The position numbers and the translations under genes are program-made. This document shows positions 13,001 through 15,772 of a stretch of 15,772 nucleotides of DNA, piece after piece. Under the pieces are notes generated by a model. The model had not been told where the DNA came from and made no database searches. It was given only the letters and a program-made list of their open reading frames with translations. The number at the start of each line of letters is the position of its first letter. Position 1 is the first letter of the stretch. Origin of the DNA: CAYPCH01 sp964409165 (lineage in GTDB: Bacteria; Bacillota; Clostridia; Acetivibrionales; Acetivibrionaceae); the NCBI GenBank assembly GCA_964409165.1, contig CAYPCH010000091.1:1-15772 (forward strand). The letters run 5' to 3'.

Positions 13001-14361
13001 AAGAAAGGGATAAAAGCGGATTTGAGCCTTCTTACGGAGACGCTAAATGTAAAAAAGTACTTTTTACAGAGGATATGAGAAAAAAGCACACTATACTGGT
13101 TCCTCAAATGTCTCCTGTTCATTTTCAGTTTATTGAGCAAGCATTCAGGGTTTCAGGGTATAATATTGAAATTCTTCCGTCTGTTGATGTCAGGGCTGTT
13201 GATGAGGGACTGAAATATGTCAACAATGATGCGTGTTATCCGTCTATAATTGTAGTGGGTCAGTTGATGGGGGCATTGAAGTCAGGGAAATATGATATCA
13301 ACAATACATCTGTAATGATTTCGCAGACAGCAGGAGGGTGCAGGGCAACAAATTACATTGGGTTTCTGAGGAAAGCGCTGAAGGATGCGGGATTTCCACA
13401 TATACCCGTAATATCTTTGAATTTTGCGGGATTGGAGAAGAATCCAGGATTTAGAATAACACCGAGCCTGATAAATAAAAGTCTTATGGCACTGATCTAT
13501 GGTGATTTATTAATGAGGCTTTTGTACAGAGTCAGACCTTACGAAAGGATAAAAGGTTCAGCCAATCTTTTGTATGATTATTGGGTCGATAAGTGTATGG
13601 AATCTTTACAAAACGGAAAGCACAAGGAATTTACGCGAAACATTTACGATATGGTTGAGGAATTTGACAATCTGAGTTTGAGTGAAATTGAGAAACCAAA
13701 GGTGGGACTGGTTGGAGAGATACTTGTAAAATTTCATCCTACTGCAAATAACAATATTGTGGACATTGTGGAAAAAGAGGGTGCCGAAGCTGTTATGCCT
13801 GATTTAACAGATTTTCTTCTATATTCTGCGTATAACGAGAATTTCAAGTATTCCCATCTTTCGGGCAGAAAGTTAAAAGCGATTGTAAACAATATGGCTA
13901 TCAAGGGGATTGAGTATTATAGAAGGCATATGAGAAAAGCTCTTGAAATGAGCACGCGTTTTCATCCGCCTTGCAAAATAAATGAGCTTGCCGATATGGC
14001 ATCTGAAATTTTATCAGTCGGAAATCAGACAGGAGAGGGTTGGTTTCTGACCGCAGAAATGCTGGAACTTATAAAAAACGGTACACCAAACATCGTATGT
14101 ATGCAACCTTTTGCCTGCCTGCCAAACCATATAACAGGGAAGGGTATGATAAAGGAGCTTAAACGCAGGTTTCCAGATTCTAATATCGTCGCTATTGATT
14201 ACGACCCCGGGGCAAGCGAGGTAAACCAGCTCAATAGGATTAAACTTATGATGTCAACAGCATTCAAGACCTTTAGCAAGGATCGGGTTGATTATCAGAA
14301 CATGGAAGAGGAAGTGCGGGTTGTGGAAAAGGATAGCAAAAGAATTAAAACCCCGGTATAG
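10057..14361 (+). CDS. Large 2-hydroxyacyl-CoA dehydratase activase-like protein with two BcrAD/BadFG ATPase domains
   Basis: A 1434-residue cytoplasmic protein of the family annotated as acyl-CoA dehydratase activase-related. Related activators (HgdC, BcrA/D, BadF/G) use ATP to push electrons from a 4Fe-4S cluster into a dehydratase or reductase. Domains: ATPase 1 about 5-265 (GLDVGSTTVK, ELGGEDAK, CAGGTG C125, SRCGVF C164); ATPase 2 about 320-580 (GIDAGSTTTK, DVGGQDMK, ACSSGCG C445/C449, SRCTVF C484); a CNLCGNNC/RCEKG cysteine cluster (606, 609, 613, 632); a DUF2229 region about 660-900; then an HgdB-like COG3580/3581 region to the end, with NDACYP (C1060), GGC (C1095) and QPFACLPNH. Both activase domains keep the two cysteines used for cluster binding. 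The physiological substrate of such full-length fusions is unknown to me. No separate dehydratase gene is next to it. I use ATG 10057; TTG 10042 would add five residues. A perfect TATAAT at 9965 lacks a good -35. Confidence 0.88.
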   Translation: MRKLLNIGLDVGSTTVKIVVLDKHDKMVFSKYQRHYSDIRKTIYTLLCEAYEIFSDEDITIMVTGSGGISVSEWLGISFIQEVIASTGAIEAYIPQTDVVIELGGEDAKITYFDGGIEQRMNGTCAGGTGAFIDQMASLLKTDASGLNEMAKKYTVIYPIASRCGVFAKTDVQPLINEGAAKEDIAASIFQSVVNQTISGLACGKPIRGNVAFLGGPLQFLSELRNRFVETLKLTKDQVISPENAELYVALGAALASKGSYVIPFRQIKNKLSMLSEVSLKGVERLEPLFGGEKELEAFRARHGVAKVKRYDIGQYEGKCFLGIDAGSTTTKAALINDKGELLYSYYGSNNGSPLKSAIKILKEIYHKIPEGAKIVNSTVTGYGEGLIKAALGVDIGEIETIAHYKAADAFLPGVDFILDVGGQDMKCLRVKNGAIDSIMLNEACSSGCGSFIETFAQSLNMNVTDFAAEALLSQQPVDLGSRCTVFMNSRVKQAQKEGASVGDISAGLSYSVIKNALQKVIKIRDPKELGEKIIVQGGTFYNDAILRSFEIISGREAVRPDIAGLMGAYGAALIARERYSEGYNSTLVKAGEIEDFVMDTSMKRCNLCGNNCLLTVNKFSVGREFVSGNRCEKGAGIVSKSKDVPDLFAYKYKKVFSYTPLRKDEAVRGTVGIPRVLNIYENYPFWHTFFTELKFRVELSPRSSKKVYELGIETIPSESVCYPAKLTHGHIMSLLDRNVDIIFYPCLPHERIEYKESDNHYNCPVVTSYAEVIKNNMDVLREKEVLFLNPFLPFDDKKRLIQRLYEEFKDFNISLPEIKKAVEKAWKEDNEVKKDIRAKGEEVIRYLEKSGGKGIVLAGRPYHIDPEINHGIPNIITGFGMAVLTEDSIAHLGEVQRPLRVVDQWMYHTRLYNAASFVKDKKNLELVQLNSFGCGLDAVSTDQVEEILSSSKKIYTVMKIDEIDNLGAAKIRIRSLKAAMEERDKSGFEPSYGDAKCKKVLFTEDMRKKHTILVPQMSPVHFQFIEQAFRVSGYNIEILPSVDVRAVDEGLKYVNNDACYPSIIVVGQLMGALKSGKYDINNTSVMISQTAGGCRATNYIGFLRKALKDAGFPHIPVISLNFAGLEKNPGFRITPSLINKSLMALIYGDLLMRLLYRVRPYERIKGSANLLYDYWVDKCMESLQNGKHKEFTRNIYDMVEEFDNLSLSEIEKPKVGLVGEILVKFHPTANNNIVDIVEKEGAEAVMPDLTDFLLYSAYNENFKYSHLSGRKLKAIVNNMAIKGIEYYRRHMRKALEMSTRFHPPCKINELADMASEILSVGNQTGEGWFLTAEMLELIKNGTPNIVCMQPFACLPNHITGKGMIKELKRRFPDSNIVAIDYDPGASEVNQLNRIKLMMSTAFKTFSKDRVDYQNMEEEVRVVEKDSKRIKTPV

Positions 14362-14391
14362 GCAACGCATAAAACTATTGACTGCAAATTT

Positions 14392-14435
14392 AAAAACTAC
14401 TTTGATTTAAATAATTTAAATCAAAGTAGTTTTTT
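14392..14435 (+). terminator. Intrinsic terminator of the activase gene
   Basis: A 17-bp perfect arm (14396-14412) pairs with 14414-14430. Extending with flanking A and T runs gives up to 21 bp. It starts 31 bases after the stop codon. Being nearly symmetric with A and T tails, it can also stop the convergent small gene. Confidence 0.85.
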
Positions 14436-14525
14436 ATGTAAAGTAGAAATTATTTTCATATTAACGGTTGCTTTATGTACTTGCAAAACAAGTCTACTGT
14501 GAGTGTGCTAAGTTTTACTTTACAT
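14436..14525. repeat. 10-bp inverted repeat between convergent genes
   Basis: ATGTAAAGTA (14436-14445) is repeated inverted at 14516-14525, 70 bases apart, and a small ACTTG/CAAGT hairpin lies between. The region contains no gene. It may be a 3'-end structure of the small minus-strand gene, but no T-tailed terminator is evident on that strand. Confidence 0.3.
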
Positions 14526-14557
14526 GTCGGCAAATAAGGACAATCCGTTATTAATTG

Positions 14558-14767
14558 CTAATAGACCATGTTATCAACACTGAATATATTGAGATAGGGG
14601 TCGTTGGTATCCTGACTTTTCATAAATTCATATTTTTCCAAAAGGTTTTTATGCCCGCAACATTCGCATTGAAAGTTTAGTCCGTTCAATTTTGTAATTT
14701 CAATTTCGGGTAGATTTAAAATGACAGATTTACAGTTGTAGCAGATTAACGACTTAAAATTATACAT
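14558..14767 (-). CDS. Small zinc-ribbon protein, function unknown
   Basis: A 69-residue protein with a CxxC pair at C9/C12 and a second at C34/C37 (CECCGH, with an extra C36), spaced as in a zinc-binding ribbon. The remainder (about 42-69) is acidic and polar with no membrane segment. The start is well supported: AAGGAGG stands seven bases before the ATG on the minus strand. It is alone on its strand, convergent to the activase gene and divergent from the yerC-like gene. Zinc ribbons of this size may bind nucleic acid or another protein; nothing here decides which. I do not recognise a named family. Confidence 0.75.
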   Translation of the reverse strand: MYNFKSLICYNCKSVILNLPEIEITKLNGLNFQCECCGHKNLLEKYEFMKSQDTNDPYLNIFSVDNMVY

Positions 14768-15208
14768 GTGCCATCCTCCTTGTTTTAGGTATATTGATTT
14801 GTTTTAGAAAATCTAAAGCGGATTGTAAAACAGAAATTCAATTACAGCAGACAACTACAATCTTACAGCAATTTTCTGAAAACTAAAAGCAAACGACTAT
14901 ATTTACACTTAAACGACATTAAATAATTAAAAGATAAACATTTAGTTGCATAATTCTGAACAAAAACGATTCGAGAAACATTATGTTTACACGACATGTT
15001 ACTTTATGTATATATATTATATTACCTTTTTTGATATAAAGCAATATGTATTGGAAATAAAATTGAAAATATTTGTACATCCTTTGTACATTATCTAGTA
15101 TGATTGTTACAGGCAAAGAAGTTGTAGTGCAGGAGTTCTTGACTGTATCACAAAAAGTTGATATTGTAATTCCATAATGGTTGGATGAGGAACAGGAGTT
15201 GAGATATT
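14768..15208. other. AT-rich divergent intergenic region, no gene seen
   Basis: This 441-base stretch separates the zinc-ribbon gene (minus) from the yerC-like gene (plus). Reading frames in it are short and lack ribosome binding sites. A weak TTTACA-N17-TAAAAC pair on the minus strand (about 14790-14820) may drive the zinc-ribbon gene. Apart from the direct repeat at 15072-15091 I see no structured element. Confidence 0.5.
15072..15091 (+). promoter_or_regulatory. Tandem TTTGTACAT sites, possible operator of the yerC-like gene
   Basis: TTTGTACAT occurs at 15072-15080 and again at 15083-15091, start to start 11 bases, so both face the same side of the helix. Each contains the palindrome TGTACA. 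TATGAT (15099-15104), just downstream, could be a -10. The next gene encodes a TrpR-like DNA-binding protein, so autoregulation is plausible but unproven. Confidence 0.4.
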
Positions 15209-15502
15209 ATGAATTCCAAGATTAAAGGCGAGATGACCGATAGGCTTTTTGAGGCAATAATGATGTTGAAAAATTTGGAAGAGTGCTATAATTTTTTTGA
15301 AGACATCTGTACAATATCCGAAATCAAAGCATTAGCCCAGAGGCTAGAGGTTGCAAAGATGCTTAGAGAAGGAAGGACTTACACGGAAATATGTGAAAAT
15401 ACAGGTGCGAGTACCGCAACAATAAGCAGAGTGAACAGAGCACTGCTTTATGGTGCAGACGGTTATAAAACTATTCTGGAGAGGCTTGACAATAGAACTT
15501 AA
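15209..15502 (+). CDS. yerC: YerC/YecD-family TrpR-like transcriptional regulator
   Basis: A 97-residue all-helical DNA-binding protein of the TrpR superfamily, probably dimeric. The first 45 residues (MLKNLEECYNFFEDICT) form the family's N-terminal helices. Residues about 46-80 hold the helix-turn-helix: ALAQRLEVAKMLREGRTYTEICENTGASTATISRVNRAL, quoted here in pieces as ALAQRLEVAKML, then YTEICENTGASTATISRV. GADGY near the end is typical of YerC proteins. Length fits the family (about 100). AGGAG (15194-15198) is ten bases before the ATG. The family's ligand and targets are not established to my knowledge; tryptophan sensing should not be assumed. Tandem TTTGTACAT sites upstream are candidate binding sites. 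Confidence 0.88.
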   Translation: MNSKIKGEMTDRLFEAIMMLKNLEECYNFFEDICTISEIKALAQRLEVAKMLREGRTYTEICENTGASTATISRVNRALLYGADGYKTILERLDNRT

Positions 15503-15513
15503 GAAAAATTAAC

Positions 15514-15545
15514 ATCAACACATGTTTTTTTGTTGATTATATTTA
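15514..15545 (+). terminator. Weak terminator-like hairpin after the yerC-like gene
   Basis: ATCAACA (15514-15520) pairs with TGTTGAT (15531-15537) around a T-rich loop, followed by an A/T mix rather than a clean T run. It begins 12 bases after the stop codon. Termination here is possible but probably partial. Confidence 0.4.
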
Positions 15546-15626
15546 TAAAATTAGGTATTATTACAGTGTATAGAATTATGATATGAACACATATAAAAAG
15601 CTAGCATAAGCTTATTGAAATAAATA

Positions 15627-15745
15627 GCAAACAGGCAAATAGGCAAATAGGCTAATAAGCAAATAAGCAAATAAGCTAATAAGCTAATAAGCTAATAAGC
15701 AAATAAGCAAATAAGCAAATAAGCTAATAAGCTAATAAGCAATAT
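15627..15745 (+). repeat. Tandem 8-bp repeat array (GCWAATAA), about 14 units
   Basis: Fourteen consecutive octamers fill 15627-15738, followed by a partial unit. The first three are GCAAACAG, GCAAATAG, GCAAATAG. The rest alternate in blocks between GCTAATAA and GCAAATAA. The array ends only a few bases before the RBS of the gene starting at 15758, so it lies in that gene's leader or promoter. The block pattern indicates expansion by replication slippage. Confidence 0.9.
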
Positions 15746-15757
15746 GAGGAGATATTA

Positions 15758-15772
15758 ATGTTAAGAAGGCTG
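15758..15772 (+). CDS. Start of a gene cut off by the window edge
   Basis: ATG at 15758 follows GAGGAG (15746-15751) with a six-base gap. Only five codons (MLRRL) are visible, so the product cannot be named. The good RBS and the location after the octamer array support a real start. Confidence 0.6.

Noticed and set aside
12829..13140. 103-residue antisense frame in the activase gene
   Set aside because: The sense strand encodes continuous conserved motifs; the antisense product is featureless.
15627..15745. Octamer array considered as CRISPR
   Set aside because: Units are 8 bp, contiguous and without spacers.

Overview
The window looks like a draft scaffold from a low-GC, spore-forming, cellulosome-producing clostridium of the Clostridium thermocellum (Acetivibrio/Hungateiclostridium) type. 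Grounds: a type I dockerin with Ser-Thr recognition pairs on a secreted GH43 enzyme, a large CBM3-containing secreted protein, a spore-coat transglutaminase (tgl) behind a consensus-like sigma-K promoter, Firmicute-type ribosome binding sites and intrinsic terminators. Genus is inferred from protein style, not from a marker gene.

Layout. 1-504 has no gene; it holds terminator-like hairpins and a 139-bp hairpin element with terminal inverted repeats (MITE-like, copy A). 505-1590 encodes a membrane-anchored or secreted GH43 glycosidase. 1627-1726 is a 100-N scaffold gap whose two edges carry the same 37 bases, so the gap is probably an unmerged contig overlap. 1864-3617 is a two-gene operon with a 7-bp overlap: an unrecognised soluble protein followed by tgl. 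3832-5583 is a secreted GH43_24-like exo-beta-1,3-galactanase with a beta-trefoil CBM13 and a dockerin. Convergent to it, 8754-5734 (minus) is a 1006-residue non-catalytic secreted protein: CBM3, three CBM35-like modules, PA14 and an unassigned C-terminal domain. 8821-9393 holds copy B of the hairpin element in opposite orientation and the promoter of a type I signal peptidase gene (9394-9936). 10057-14361 is a very large protein with two 2-hydroxyacyl-CoA dehydratase activase-type ATPase domains. Then come a small zinc-ribbon gene (minus), a YerC/TrpR-like regulator gene, an array of 8-bp repeats and the first codons of another gene at the right edge.

How the genes work together. Three genes act outside the cell on plant polysaccharides: the GH43s trim arabinoxylan- or arabinogalactan-type side chains, and the CBM/PA14 protein binds polysaccharide without cutting it. 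The galactanase would dock onto a scaffoldin. The hyp-tgl operon belongs to late mother-cell sporulation and is unrelated in function, though it lies inside the same block. The two copies of the hairpin element bracket this whole 8.7-kb block as inverted repeats. Genes to the right look like ordinary chromosomal genes.

The most interesting points are the paired inverted hairpin elements, the sigma-K-controlled unknown gene coupled to tgl, the catalytic-domain-free multi-CBM protein with an unassigned C-terminus, and the octamer array directly before the ribosome binding site of the last gene.
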